A model generated the notes under the pieces. It made no database searches. It was not told the DNA's origin and saw only the letters and a list, made by a program, of their open reading frames with translations. A stretch of DNA of 64,000 bases from Rhodopirellula baltica SH 1 (GTDB lineage Bacteria; Planctomycetota; Planctomycetia; Pirellulales; Pirellulaceae), in NCBI RefSeq assembly GCF_000196115.1, contig NC_005027.1:3286001-3350000 (forward strand), in the 5' to 3' direction. Below are positions 47,611 through 56,609 of the stretch, piece by piece. Position 1 is the stretch's first letter; every line of letters starts with the position of its first letter. The translations under genes and the position numbers were made by a program.

Positions 47611-47630
47611 GGTGATCTTCACTGATCACC
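47611..47630. promoter_or_regulatory. Inverted repeat GGTGATC-N6-GATCACC upstream of the cbb3 oxidase operon
   Basis: The seven-base perfect arms are 100 bases before the ccoNO start. A possible -10, TAATAT, lies at 47600-47605, so the dyad would sit at the transcript start. The spacing does not match the FNR (TTGAT-N4-ATCAA) or CRP consensus, so the regulator is unknown. Confidence 0.5.
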
Positions 47631-47710
47631 GATGCCCGTGGCGATTGCCGCTTGGGTGTTGCCGCATTCGTGTTTGGATGCTGTTCAACTACGGAAATCT
47701 GAGGATAGAA

Positions 47711-50110
47711 ATGGCGACTGGTACGCCGACGAACGGTCCGGATGACGCAGCCTTGTCATCGGACTCAGGCACAGAAGAGGTTCGGCTGGAACAGTTTCAA
47801 TATGACGACGGCATTGTCCGTTTGTTTGCGACGGCCACGATTGTGTGGGGCATTGTCGCAACCCTGGTTGGTCTGATCGTCGCTGTGCTGCTGGTGCTTC
47901 CGTCGATCACGGGTGGATTGCCCTGGTTCTCGTTCGCGAGGCTGCGTCCTCTGCACACCAACGCCGCCATCTTCGCATTTGCCGGCAACGGAATTTTCGC
48001 CGCGGTCTACTACAGCACACAACGACTTTGCAAAGCCCGTATGTGGAGCGACGTCCTCAGTCGTCTGCACTTCTGGGGTTGGCAACTCATCATTGTCCTG
48101 GCAGCCATCACGCTTCCTCTGGGGATCACCCAAAGCCGCGAATATGCGGAACTGGAATGGCCGATCGATTTGTTGATCGCGGTCGTTTGGTTGTTCATTT
48201 TCGGTGGCAACTTTTTGATGACGTTGATCAAGCGACGCGAGCGACACATGTACGTCGCGTTGTGGTTCTACATTGCCACGATCGTGACCGTCGCGCTGTT
48301 GCACGTGTTCAACAACCTCGTCATTCCCGCTGGTTGGTTCAAAGGGTACAGCGTTTACGCGGGTGTCCAAGACGCATTCATGCAGTGGTGGTATGGCCAC
48401 AACGCGGTTGCGTTTTTCTTGACGACGCCATTCCTGGGGCTGATGTACTACTTCCTGCCCAAGGCGGCTGAACGGCCGGTTTTCAGCTACAAACTCAGCA
48501 TCATCCACTTCTGGTCGCTGGTCTTCATTTACATTTGGGCCGGTCCTCACCACCTGCACTACACCGCACTTCCCGAATGGGCCAGCACACTGGGCATGTT
48601 GTTCAGCCTGATGCTGTGGATGCCCAGCTGGGGTGGAATGATCAATGGTTTGCTGACCCTGCGTGGTGCATGGCACAAAGTCGCCGCTGATCCGGTGCTG
48701 AAGTTCTTTGTCGTCGGCGTAACATTCTACGGCATGAGCACCTTTGAAGGCCCCATGTTGTCGATCAAGTCGATCAACGCGTTCACTCACTACACCGATT
48801 GGACCATCGCACACGTTCACGCGGGTGCACTCGGTTGGAACGGATTCATGGTGTTCGGAATGCTGTACTGGCTGCTACCACGGTTGTTCCAAACCAAAAT
48901 GTGGAGCGACAAACTGGTCAGCTTGCACTTCTGGACCGGGACCATCGGAATCCTGCTCTACATCATCCCGATCTACGCTGCTGGCCTGATGCAAGGCTGG
49001 ATGTGGCGAGCGATGGATGACACCGGCCACTTGATGTACCCGGACTTCATTGAAACAACTCAATCCATCGTTCCACTGTGGTGGCTGCGAGTTGTAGGAG
49101 GCGTGCTGTACGTCAGCGGCATGCTGATGCTGGGTATCAACTCCATGATGACATGGATGGGACGCCCTGCTGAGTATGAAAACCCAGTTCATACCGCACC
49201 TCGCTTGACCAAAACCTACATCGATCACACACCGACTCCCACCAGTGCGATTGATGGTGCCCCAGTGCTGGAGCTCGGCAAAAAGGTCAGTATTTGGAGT
49301 CAAATGGGATGGCACCGTCGTTGGGAACGGTTGCCAGTTCGTTTCACTGTGTTCACCACAATCGCCGTCGTTGTCGCCACATTGTTTGAGGTGATTCCGA
49401 CGTTCTTGATCCGGTCCAATGTGCCGACCATCGCGACCGTCAAACCATACACACCGTTGGAACTCGCCGGACGACACATCTTCGTCTCGGAAGGCTGTTA
49501 CAACTGCCACTCACAAATGATTCGCCCAATCGTTTCGGAAACCAAACGCTACGGCGAGTACAGCAAGCCAGGCGAATTCATCTACGATCGTCCGTTCCAG
49601 TGGGGCAGCCGCCGCATCGGTCCTGACTTGGCTCGCGAAGGTGGCAAGCAAAGCAGCTTTTGGCATTGGACTCACTTCGAGAACCCAGAGAACGTTTCGC
49701 CGGGAAGTGTGATGCCCGCCTATGGGCATCTCCTGACCGAGGAAATGAACTACGACGCCATCGCCCCACACGTCAAAGTCGCGGCCTACTTGGGCGCGGA
49801 GTACACCGACGAAGAGCTGAACAACACGGCCGAAGTCGCTTACAAACAAGCTGAATACATCGCGGCGGACATTGTCGCGCAAGGTGGCCCCGCGAAGGCT
49901 TACGAAAAACAAGCGGTCGCGTTGATCGCCTATCTGCAACGCGTCGGCGTGGACTTGTTCGCGACGGAAGAACCGGCCGCGGAAGAATCCGCCGAACCAG
50001 CAGACGCGGACTCCGAATCGAGTGAAGAAACCGCTGAACCTGCGGTTGAAGAAGCGGCCCAGGCCGTAACGGGCGACGGACCAAACCAAGACACTTTCGT
50101 GGTGAACTAG
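47711..50110 (+). CDS. ccoNO: Fused cbb3-type cytochrome c oxidase subunits I and II
   Basis: 799 residues from MATGTPTNGPDD (GAGGA Shine-Dalgarno at 47701). Residues 40-520 are the CcoN haem-copper core with 12 membrane segments. LHTNAAIFAF, WYGHNAVAFFLT, HFWSLVFIYIWAGPHHLHYT and AHVHAGALGWNGF carry the haem and CuB histidines. Residues 560-760 are CcoO: one membrane anchor (FTVFTTIAVVVATLFEVIPT) and one haem motif GCYNCHSQMIRP (about 596-600). The usual separate genes ccoN and ccoO are one reading frame here. The C-terminus is a Glu/Ala-rich acidic tail. The enzyme reduces oxygen at low concentration and pumps protons. Confidence 0.95.
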   Translation: MATGTPTNGPDDAALSSDSGTEEVRLEQFQYDDGIVRLFATATIVWGIVATLVGLIVAVLLVLPSITGGLPWFSFARLRPLHTNAAIFAFAGNGIFAAVYYSTQRLCKARMWSDVLSRLHFWGWQLIIVLAAITLPLGITQSREYAELEWPIDLLIAVVWLFIFGGNFLMTLIKRRERHMYVALWFYIATIVTVALLHVFNNLVIPAGWFKGYSVYAGVQDAFMQWWYGHNAVAFFLTTPFLGLMYYFLPKAAERPVFSYKLSIIHFWSLVFIYIWAGPHHLHYTALPEWASTLGMLFSLMLWMPSWGGMINGLLTLRGAWHKVAADPVLKFFVVGVTFYGMSTFEGPMLSIKSINAFTHYTDWTIAHVHAGALGWNGFMVFGMLYWLLPRLFQTKMWSDKLVSLHFWTGTIGILLYIIPIYAAGLMQGWMWRAMDDTGHLMYPDFIETTQSIVPLWWLRVVGGVLYVSGMLMLGINSMMTWMGRPAEYENPVHTAPRLTKTYIDHTPTPTSAIDGAPVLELGKKVSIWSQMGWHRRWERLPVRFTVFTTIAVVVATLFEVIPTFLIRSNVPTIATVKPYTPLELAGRHIFVSEGCYNCHSQMIRPIVSETKRYGEYSKPGEFIYDRPFQWGSRRIGPDLAREGGKQSSFWHWTHFENPENVSPGSVMPAYGHLLTEEMNYDAIAPHVKVAAYLGAEYTDEELNNTAEVAYKQAEYIAADIVAQGGPAKAYEKQAVALIAYLQRVGVDLFATEEPAAEESAEPADADSESSEETAEPAVEEAAQAVTGDGPNQDTFVVN

Positions 50111-50170
50111 CACTTCCGCGAAACGTCATTTGACTCCGAAGCCTTTCCAAATTTCCTTTGTGAGAACGTC

Positions 50171-50347
50171 ATGATCCGAGATCTAGTCAGCGCTCTCGAT
50201 TATTCATCGTTTGCCGAATTGGCACTCGCTCTGTTTGTCATCGCCTTTGCCACGATGACTTATGGAACACTCCGACTTTCCAAGAATGCAACTGATCGAT
50301 TCGCATCGATTCCACTGAGTGACGAAGTGGAGGACCCACGACCATGA
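50171..50347 (+). CDS. ccoQ: CcoQ-like small membrane subunit of cbb3 oxidase
   Basis: 58 residues (MIRDLVSALDYSSFAELALA). A single membrane segment (AELALALFVIAFATMTYGTL) is followed by a short polar tail. Position between ccoNO and ccoP, size and topology fit CcoQ, which stabilises the oxidase; sequence similarity alone would not decide it. The stop overlaps the ccoP start by ATGA. Confidence 0.75.
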   Translation: MIRDLVSALDYSSFAELALALFVIAFATMTYGTLRLSKNATDRFASIPLSDEVEDPRP

Positions 50348-50961
50348 GCCAAGTGACAGAATACGACAACGCGCCCAAGACCGATCACGCATATGACGGG
50401 ATCGAGGAGTTCGACAATCCGTTGCCGGGTTGGTGGAAGTGGTTGTTTGTTGCTTCGATCGTGTTCAGCCCGTTCTACTTCCTCTTCTATCACGGCGGTG
50501 CCGCTGGTCGTTCGGTGGAAGATCAGTACGGCATCGCTTTGGCGGAAAACACTCGTCTGCAATTCGCAGAAATCGGTGATTTAAATCCAGACGAAGCGAC
50601 CCTGGCCAGCTACATGAACAAACCCAATTGGGTTCGTGTCGGTCAGTCTGTCTTCAAAGCCAACTGCATCTCTTGCCATGGGCGCGAAGGCGAAGGGCAG
50701 GTTGGTCCAAACCTGACCGATGAATACTACAAGAACGTGAAGAACATCGAAGACATCGCCAAGGTCATCATCAATGGTGCCGGTGGCGGAGCGATGCCGA
50801 AGTGGTCGGATCGGCTGCATCCGAACGAAATCGTTCTGGTTTCCGCGTATGTCGCAACGTTGCGTGGCCAGAACATTGAAAGCAACCGAGGTCCGGAAGG
50901 CAAAAACATTCCACCGTGGCCCGAACCTGTTGAAGACGAACCCGAAACCCCCGAAGAATAA
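50344..50961 (+). CDS. ccoP: cbb3 oxidase subunit III, single-haem form
   Basis: 205 residues. The N-terminus (YDGIEEFDNPLPGWWKWLF) and one membrane segment (about 33-52) are typical of CcoP. Only one haem motif, NCISCHGREGEG (C108-H112), is present, followed by the distal-Met region GGAMPKWSDRL. Ordinary CcoP has two haem domains and about 300 residues, so this is a shortened, one-haem version. The C-terminus is acidic (EPVEDEPETPEE). It receives electrons from soluble cytochromes and passes them to CcoO and CcoN. Confidence 0.92.
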   Translation: MSQVTEYDNAPKTDHAYDGIEEFDNPLPGWWKWLFVASIVFSPFYFLFYHGGAAGRSVEDQYGIALAENTRLQFAEIGDLNPDEATLASYMNKPNWVRVGQSVFKANCISCHGREGEGQVGPNLTDEYYKNVKNIEDIAKVIINGAGGGAMPKWSDRLHPNEIVLVSAYVATLRGQNIESNRGPEGKNIPPWPEPVEDEPETPEE

Positions 50962-50972
50962 GACCAAATCCA

Positions 50973-52490
50973 ATGTCCACCCGAGCATCGTTGCCTCTGT
51001 TTTCGCCTTCGCCTTGCAAGGTGTGCTATGCGGCGGATCGCGATGGGACATCGAGTGGATCGGGAGCATCTCAAAACAATGAAGCGTTGCTCAAACCAGA
51101 AGATCACGTTTTGAGCACGCTGGAAGCCGATGGCAGCCGCCGTTGGCTTCGACCAAAGCTATCAATGGGCGAATGGTGGAAACGCCGGCGCGTCATCGCT
51201 TACATCTTGATGGTGGTTTTTGTAGCCATCCCGCATTTGCGGATCGGTGGAAAGCCTCTGATTTTGCTCGACATCGCCGCCCGTGAATTCACGGTGCTGG
51301 GCAAAACCTTTTATCCAACCGACACGTTGGTGCTGGCATTGTTCATGCTCAGCATCTTCGTGAGCATCGTCTTGATCACCGCGATCACCGGCCGAGCTTG
51401 GTGCGGTTGGGCATGCCCACAAACCGTCTACATGGAATTTTTGTTCCGCCCCATCGATCGCTTCTTCGATGGCACGCTGGGCAAAGGCGGCAAGCCGGCC
51501 CGCGGAATCAGCCCGGTTTGGCAGATCGCTCGCTTTGCCGTTTATCTTGTCCTCTGCATGTTTTTGGCTCACACATTTCTGGCCTACTTTGTGGGCACCG
51601 AGAAACTTGCCCAGTGGGTCCGGAGTTCACCAATCGATCATCCGTCGGCGTTTCTCGTCATGGCGGCCACGACAGGATTGATGCTGTTCGATTTTCTGTT
51701 TTTCCGAGAACAACTGTGTCTCATCGCGTGCCCCTACGGACGCTTTCAATCGGTCATGCTCGACGAGCAATCCAAGATCGTTGCCTATGACCCGGTACGC
51801 GGCGAACCTCGCATCAAAGGAAAACGAACACACGACGATGATCGTGGAGTTGATCTGGTGCGTGGAAAAGCCGCCGGCGATTGTGTCGATTGCCACCAAT
51901 GCGTCGTGGTTTGTCCAACCGGAATCGACATTCGCGACGGACTGCAAATGGAGTGCATCAATTGCACCCAGTGCATCGACGCGTGCGATGACGTGATGGA
52001 AAAAGTGGGTAAACCGAAGGGATTGATTCGCTACAGCTCACAGGACGCCATCGCTCGCAAACCGAAGAAATTGCTGCGTGCAAGAACGATCATTTACCCA
52101 ATCGTTTTGGTGGGAGTCTTCTCCGGTTTGGCCATGGCGATCTCCAGCAAAAGCGGATTTGACGCGAGGATTCTCCGCGGACGCGGGGCACCTTACTCAC
52201 TGCTGGGTGCCAAAGAAGTTTCCAACGCATTCAATCTTCGTTTGGTCAATCGCACCGAGATTGCCCAAACCTATGAACTGTCGACAAACGACTCGAGTGT
52301 TGAGGTCGAAATCATCGACGCCGACGCCCAACACCTCGAACCAGCCGAATCGAAACTGCTGCCGATTCGATTGAATTTCCCTTCATCCATGACCATGGGC
52401 GATGGAAACGAATCAATCGAACTGACGGTCAAGGATCAAAGCGGCAATGAACGCATTATCTCTATGAAGGTCTTGGGGCCACGCCGCTAA
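50973..52490 (+). CDS. ccoG: Cytochrome c oxidase accessory protein CcoG (FixG/RdxA)
   Basis: 505 residues. Membrane segments include VIAYILMVVFVAIPHL and DTLVLALFMLSIFVSIVLI. The motif AWCGWACPQTVYMEFLF is diagnostic. Two 4Fe-4S ferredoxin sites follow: CVDCHQCVVVCP and CINCTQCIDACD. A C-terminal Ig-like domain (about 400-505) lies outside the membrane. CcoG is a cupric reductase needed to load copper into cbb3 oxidase. The first 40 residues are polar with an extra CKVC and could be absent if a later start is used. It lies 11 bases after ccoP. Confidence 0.94.
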   Translation: MSTRASLPLFSPSPCKVCYAADRDGTSSGSGASQNNEALLKPEDHVLSTLEADGSRRWLRPKLSMGEWWKRRRVIAYILMVVFVAIPHLRIGGKPLILLDIAAREFTVLGKTFYPTDTLVLALFMLSIFVSIVLITAITGRAWCGWACPQTVYMEFLFRPIDRFFDGTLGKGGKPARGISPVWQIARFAVYLVLCMFLAHTFLAYFVGTEKLAQWVRSSPIDHPSAFLVMAATTGLMLFDFLFFREQLCLIACPYGRFQSVMLDEQSKIVAYDPVRGEPRIKGKRTHDDDRGVDLVRGKAAGDCVDCHQCVVVCPTGIDIRDGLQMECINCTQCIDACDDVMEKVGKPKGLIRYSSQDAIARKPKKLLRARTIIYPIVLVGVFSGLAMAISSKSGFDARILRGRGAPYSLLGAKEVSNAFNLRLVNRTEIAQTYELSTNDSSVEVEIIDADAQHLEPAESKLLPIRLNFPSSMTMGDGNESIELTVKDQSGNERIISMKVLGPRR

Positions 52491-52492
52491 TC

Positions 52493-53026
52493 ATGTCATC
52501 GCAAACCGAACTCAAACCATCCGTGGAAACGCAACAAAAGGATGAGCGTCGTGCCAAACGATTCTACATTGGTTTGGTGCTGTTACTTTTCGCGATCCAA
52601 GCAACCATCCTCGGCACCGCGCTCAAACTTGCGATTGGCGATCCGGCTTTGGCCGTGGTCCCGGACTACCATCAGGCAGCATTGAACTGGGATGAGTCTT
52701 ATCGCGCTTCGCTGGCGTCCGATCGCTTGGGATGGAACGTCGATGTCATCGTTTCAAAAGTCTCAGACTCAAAAGGACAGCGAGCGATCTCTGTCGAATT
52801 GCACAACCAGCAAGGGAAAACACTGGACGATCTGAATGTTGACGCGGTCGTTTATCGCCATGCGGATGCGGGTGCGTTTCAGGCGGTTGACTTGCCAAGC
52901 ACGGGCGAAGGCCGTTACCTCGGAATGGCCTCGATGCCGCAACAAGGACTATGGCAACTCGAAGTGACCGTCGATGGAGCGGGAGAACCGATGACACTTT
53001 CTCGCACACTCGAATTGGAAGATTGA
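52493..53026 (+). CDS. ccoH: FixH/CcoH-family protein
   Basis: 177 residues. One N-terminal membrane segment (FYIGLVLLLFAIQATILGTAL) precedes a periplasmic beta domain with PDYHQAALNWDESYRAS, the recurrent FixH pattern, and GRYLGMASMPQQGLWQLEV. It helps assemble or stabilise the cbb3 oxidase. It lies two bases after ccoG, and the next gene follows after one base, so all are cotranscribed. Confidence 0.9.
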   Translation: MSSQTELKPSVETQQKDERRAKRFYIGLVLLLFAIQATILGTALKLAIGDPALAVVPDYHQAALNWDESYRASLASDRLGWNVDVIVSKVSDSKGQRAISVELHNQQGKTLDDLNVDAVVYRHADAGAFQAVDLPSTGEGRYLGMASMPQQGLWQLEVTVDGAGEPMTLSRTLELED

Positions 53027-53027
53027 G

Positions 53028-53849
53028 ATGTGGATGTTAGCCAGTGCCGTCGTCACGGCCAGTTTATTAGGCAGCATGCACTGCGTTGGCATGTGCGGAC
53101 CTCTGGCGATTTGGGCCAGCGGTGCTGGTGAGAAACAACCGAAGTCGACGGTGATTTGGTCCACGACGCTATATCACCTTGGTCGACTATCGACATACGT
53201 CTTGGCGGGACTGATCGCCGGCACCATTGGCAACTTGGTTGAAATTGGTGGCGAAACGCTCGGGATTCAGCTAGCTGCCGCACGTGTGGTTGGCTCGATC
53301 ATGATGGGACTGGGCATTTGGAAACTTTGGCAAATCGTTTCCGTTCGCAGCAACGCCCCGAAACCAATCACCCCGTCTCGAATTGGTGGCCTGCTCGTAC
53401 GGTTGCGCCCCCTGATTTTCAAATTGCCAGTCGGCGGACGAGCCCTTGCGATTGGAATGCTAACCACGTTGCTGCCTTGCGGATGGTTGTATTTGTTCGC
53501 TCTGGTCGCAGCGGGTACTGGGCAAACACTCAATGGTGGTTTGGTGATGGCAGCGTTTTGGTTGGGAACCGTTCCCGCGCTGACGGCGCTCATTGCGGGC
53601 ACCCAATCGCTATCTCGCCGTTTCACTAAATTCATTCCCACCGCGGCCGCCGCGACGTTGATTATCACCGGTGGGTACACCGCATCAGGACGCGGCTTCG
53701 CGGATTTGAATTCATTGACAGATATCCGTGCCAATGTGGACTTGGATCTGAATGGCACAAACTCGCAGCAAACACTTTCCGAGCTGACCGAGACACCGCT
53801 GCCTTGCTGCTGCGCCGAGGGCATTCCCTGCGAAACGCCGCAGGAGTGA
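53028..53849 (+). CDS. TauE/SafE-like (DsbD_2) copper-associated membrane protein
   Basis: 273 residues with about six membrane segments. The first carries GSMHCVGMCGPLAIW, a Cys/Met-rich CxxxC motif typical of the SafE/UreH-like proteins found in cbb3 assembly loci, where they probably carry copper. A second conserved motif is LPCGWLYLFALVAAGTGQT. The C-terminal tail contains a Cys cluster (LPCCCAEGIPCETPQE) that could bind metal. It sits between ccoH and ccoI. Confidence 0.88.
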   Translation: MWMLASAVVTASLLGSMHCVGMCGPLAIWASGAGEKQPKSTVIWSTTLYHLGRLSTYVLAGLIAGTIGNLVEIGGETLGIQLAAARVVGSIMMGLGIWKLWQIVSVRSNAPKPITPSRIGGLLVRLRPLIFKLPVGGRALAIGMLTTLLPCGWLYLFALVAAGTGQTLNGGLVMAAFWLGTVPALTALIAGTQSLSRRFTKFIPTAAAATLIITGGYTASGRGFADLNSLTDIRANVDLDLNGTNSQQTLSELTETPLPCCCAEGIPCETPQE

Positions 53850-53858
53850 TGACAAATC

Positions 53859-56360
53859 ATGCCTTCGAATCTCGGTGCGTCGAAGAACGAGGACGCTTCG
53901 TCGACCGTCGAAACGTCGCTTCCTTGCGTGCACTGCGGTGAACCAACCGAGGTGCATCGCGATGCCGATCCGAAGACTGTCTTTTGCTGCAATGGTTGTC
54001 GTGGTGCCTATGAGCTGATCCATGGCTGGGGCTTGGAAAGCTACTACGGATTGCGAGACCAATTGGCGGGCGGTGGACAGCCAATCGACCGCGACGGCCA
54101 AGCAACGTCCGCGGATTCGCTGCACGAGCGATACACCGTCTTTGATCGAGCCGATTACTTGGGTGCATCTCAACCAATCGAGCAATCCGACGGAACGATG
54201 GTGTGTGAACTGGCCGTGCATGGACTGCATTGTGCCGCCTGTGCGTGGCTGATTGAAAACGTTGCGACTCGAACGCCAGGTTGGCTGGATGCTCGCGTGA
54301 AGATGAGTGAGCACACCATGCGAGTCGTGTTCGATCCTAAGAAAATCTCACTCAGCCGAATCGCGCAACCGCTCGACCGGCTCGGCTATGAACTATCGCC
54401 GCTACCCGAACACCGCGAAGATCATTTTCGGCAAGAGAATCATCGACTGCTGATCCAGATTGCTTTCGCAGGGTTTTGCGCCGCCAATGCGATGTGGATT
54501 GCGATTGCGTTGTACGCTGGCGAAGCATCTGACGTGGAGGCCGAGCACTGGTCATTTCTCAGATGGATGGGGACCGGGTTGGGATTGGCAGCCGTGCTTT
54601 TACCCGGTCGGACGTTTTTCCAAGGTGCTTGGGCCTCGATTAAAACGCGAACGCCGCACATGGACCTTCCCGTTGCATTGGGCCTGACGGTCGGAACCGT
54701 CGCGGGCGTCATTGCGGCGATCACGGGGCAGGGCGAGTCCTACTTTGATTCGCTGGCGGTGTTGGTTTTTCTGCTCTTGATTGGACGCTGGATTCAGTTT
54801 CATCAACAGCACCGCGCAGCAAAAGCGGTCGATTTGCTGCTTCGAATCACACCTCGTCACACACAACGCATTTTGGCAAACGATCAGACCGAACTCGTGT
54901 TGGTCGACAATTTGCGTCCCCACGATTCGGTACGGGTGATGGCGGGACAAAGCGTTCCGGTCGATGGAGTGATCCTTGTTGGCCAATCATCGATCGATCA
55001 ATCATTGCTGACCGGCGAAAGCTTGCCGGTCTCGGTACAGGAAGGCGATTCCGTTTCCGCTGGAACGGTGAACCTGCAAAGTCCGCTGGACATTCGCGTG
55101 ACGTCAGTCGGGCGTGAAAGCCGCATTGGACAGGTCATGCAATCGGTGGAAGAGGCGGCGGCGCAGAAGACTCCGATCGTGCAGCTTGCCGATTCGATCG
55201 GTGGCTACTTCGTTGTGATCGTCACTTTACTGGCCATCGCGACTTTCTTCGCTTGGCTGAGCGACGGGTTTGGGATCGCTGCTTCGCACGCGACTTCATT
55301 GCTCATTGTTGCCTGTCCGTGTGCGTTGGCGTTGGCCACACCGCTGGCAATCGCGGTGGCACTGGGACGAGCAGCCAAGCGGAAGATCTTGATTCGCGAC
55401 GGATCTTCGCTGCAAACGCTGGCTTCCGTCGGAACAATTTGGTTCGACAAGACTGGCACACTGACCGAAGGCAAACCAAGAGCCACCTTTGTCGAGGGTG
55501 ATGCTTCAGCGATCGCTCACGCAGCCGCAATCGAACGGCACTGTGAACATCCAATCGCGATTGCAATTCAGAGGGAAGCTAGTCGACGTGATTCAATCGT
55601 TCCGACAAATGCTCAACTCGGGCAAGTCCACGTTGGTGGCGTTTCCGGATACAGCGATGGGCACGCGGTTTTAGTTGGCAGCCTTTCATTCATGCAAGAA
55701 AACCATGTTGTCATCACCGAACCGGTTCTCTCCGCGTGCGATCACTGCACCAATCAATCTGCCAGTCCCAGTATCATTGCAATCGACGGCATCGCCTCAT
55801 GCGTGCTCGCGATCAATGACCCGCTCAAACCAAACGTCGGCCAATTCATCGAATCGCTAAAACGCCGAGGTTGGCGAGTTGGAATTCTATCCGGGGACCA
55901 CCCCCAAATCGTGGCTCATGTTTCCGAACAGTTGAACCTGGACGCCGCGAAGGCACTCGGGGGTTTGTCGCCCGAGGACAAATTGCAACACGTCCGCGAT
56001 CACTCAAGTGGTTCAACGGTCATGGTTGGCGACGGTGCCAACGATGCCGCGGCACTGGCGGCGGCCGATGTGGGAATCGCGGTTCGCGGTGGCGCCGAAG
56101 TCAGTCTACAAGCTGCACCGATTTACGTTGCCTCGGACAGTATGACATCCATTTCAGATCTGATTGGTGCCGCACGGCGAACACAAGCTCTGATACGAAC
56201 GGCTTTCGCCGCCTCGCTCAGCTACAATTTGGTAGCGGTTGCTTTGGCAATGTCGGGACGAATCAGCCCCCTCGTCGCGGCGATCTTGATGCCGATCAGT
56301 TCGGTCACCGTGCTAGCACTCACGCTGGCATGGCCCATTTTTCGCGAAAAACAATCATGA
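53859..56360 (+). CDS. ccoI: Copper-exporting P1B-type ATPase CcoI
   Basis: 833 residues. The N-terminal Cys-rich domain (PCVHCGEPTEVHR, FCCNGCRGAYELI) is the extra metal-binding module of CcoI/FixI. A heavy-metal-associated domain follows (HGLHCAACAWLIENV, CxxC). Eight membrane segments include the CPC motif VACPCALALATP. The A-domain TGES (LLTGESLPVS), the phosphorylation Asp in DKTGTLTEG, HCEHPIA and VGDGANDAAAL are all intact. It delivers copper across the inner membrane for the oxidase CuB site. Confidence 0.95.
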   Translation: MPSNLGASKNEDASSTVETSLPCVHCGEPTEVHRDADPKTVFCCNGCRGAYELIHGWGLESYYGLRDQLAGGGQPIDRDGQATSADSLHERYTVFDRADYLGASQPIEQSDGTMVCELAVHGLHCAACAWLIENVATRTPGWLDARVKMSEHTMRVVFDPKKISLSRIAQPLDRLGYELSPLPEHREDHFRQENHRLLIQIAFAGFCAANAMWIAIALYAGEASDVEAEHWSFLRWMGTGLGLAAVLLPGRTFFQGAWASIKTRTPHMDLPVALGLTVGTVAGVIAAITGQGESYFDSLAVLVFLLLIGRWIQFHQQHRAAKAVDLLLRITPRHTQRILANDQTELVLVDNLRPHDSVRVMAGQSVPVDGVILVGQSSIDQSLLTGESLPVSVQEGDSVSAGTVNLQSPLDIRVTSVGRESRIGQVMQSVEEAAAQKTPIVQLADSIGGYFVVIVTLLAIATFFAWLSDGFGIAASHATSLLIVACPCALALATPLAIAVALGRAAKRKILIRDGSSLQTLASVGTIWFDKTGTLTEGKPRATFVEGDASAIAHAAAIERHCEHPIAIAIQREASRRDSIVPTNAQLGQVHVGGVSGYSDGHAVLVGSLSFMQENHVVITEPVLSACDHCTNQSASPSIIAIDGIASCVLAINDPLKPNVGQFIESLKRRGWRVGILSGDHPQIVAHVSEQLNLDAAKALGGLSPEDKLQHVRDHSSGSTVMVGDGANDAAALAAADVGIAVRGGAEVSLQAAPIYVASDSMTSISDLIGAARRTQALIRTAFAASLSYNLVAVALAMSGRISPLVAAILMPISSVTVLALTLAWPIFREKQS

Positions 56361-56566
56361 GTGTTCTGTTCATCGCTCTTCCGTTGGCCCTGTTGTTGGG
56401 TGCGGGTGGAACAATCGCCTGCATCATGTGCATCCGCGGTGGCCAATACGACGATTTAGAATCCCCCGCCGTCCGAATTTTGATCGACGACGAGCCCAAA
56501 CCGAAGCAATCGACGGCCACGAAAACAGCCGACACCGCCCAGCCTTCCCAAGATCGCACACGCTGA
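56357..56566 (+). CDS. ccoS: cbb3 oxidase maturation protein CcoS
   Basis: 69 residues. MSVLFIALPLALLLGAGGTIA is one membrane segment, followed by CIRGGQYDDLESPAVRIL, the diagnostic CcoS stretch (GQYDDLExPA). It is needed for cofactor insertion into the oxidase. It overlaps ccoI by ATGA. The tail is Lys/Thr-rich. Confidence 0.93.
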   Translation: MSVLFIALPLALLLGAGGTIACIMCIRGGQYDDLESPAVRILIDDEPKPKQSTATKTADTAQPSQDRTR

Positions 56567-56609
56567 ATTTTGAGCGAAATTTGGCTTGGTGGTGGCCGAT
56601 AAGAGGCTT

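Noticed and set aside
47611-47630. FNR or CRP binding site before ccoNO
   Set aside because: The half-site spacing (N8 between TGAT and ATCA, N10 between GTGA and TCAC) does not match FNR or CRP consensus.
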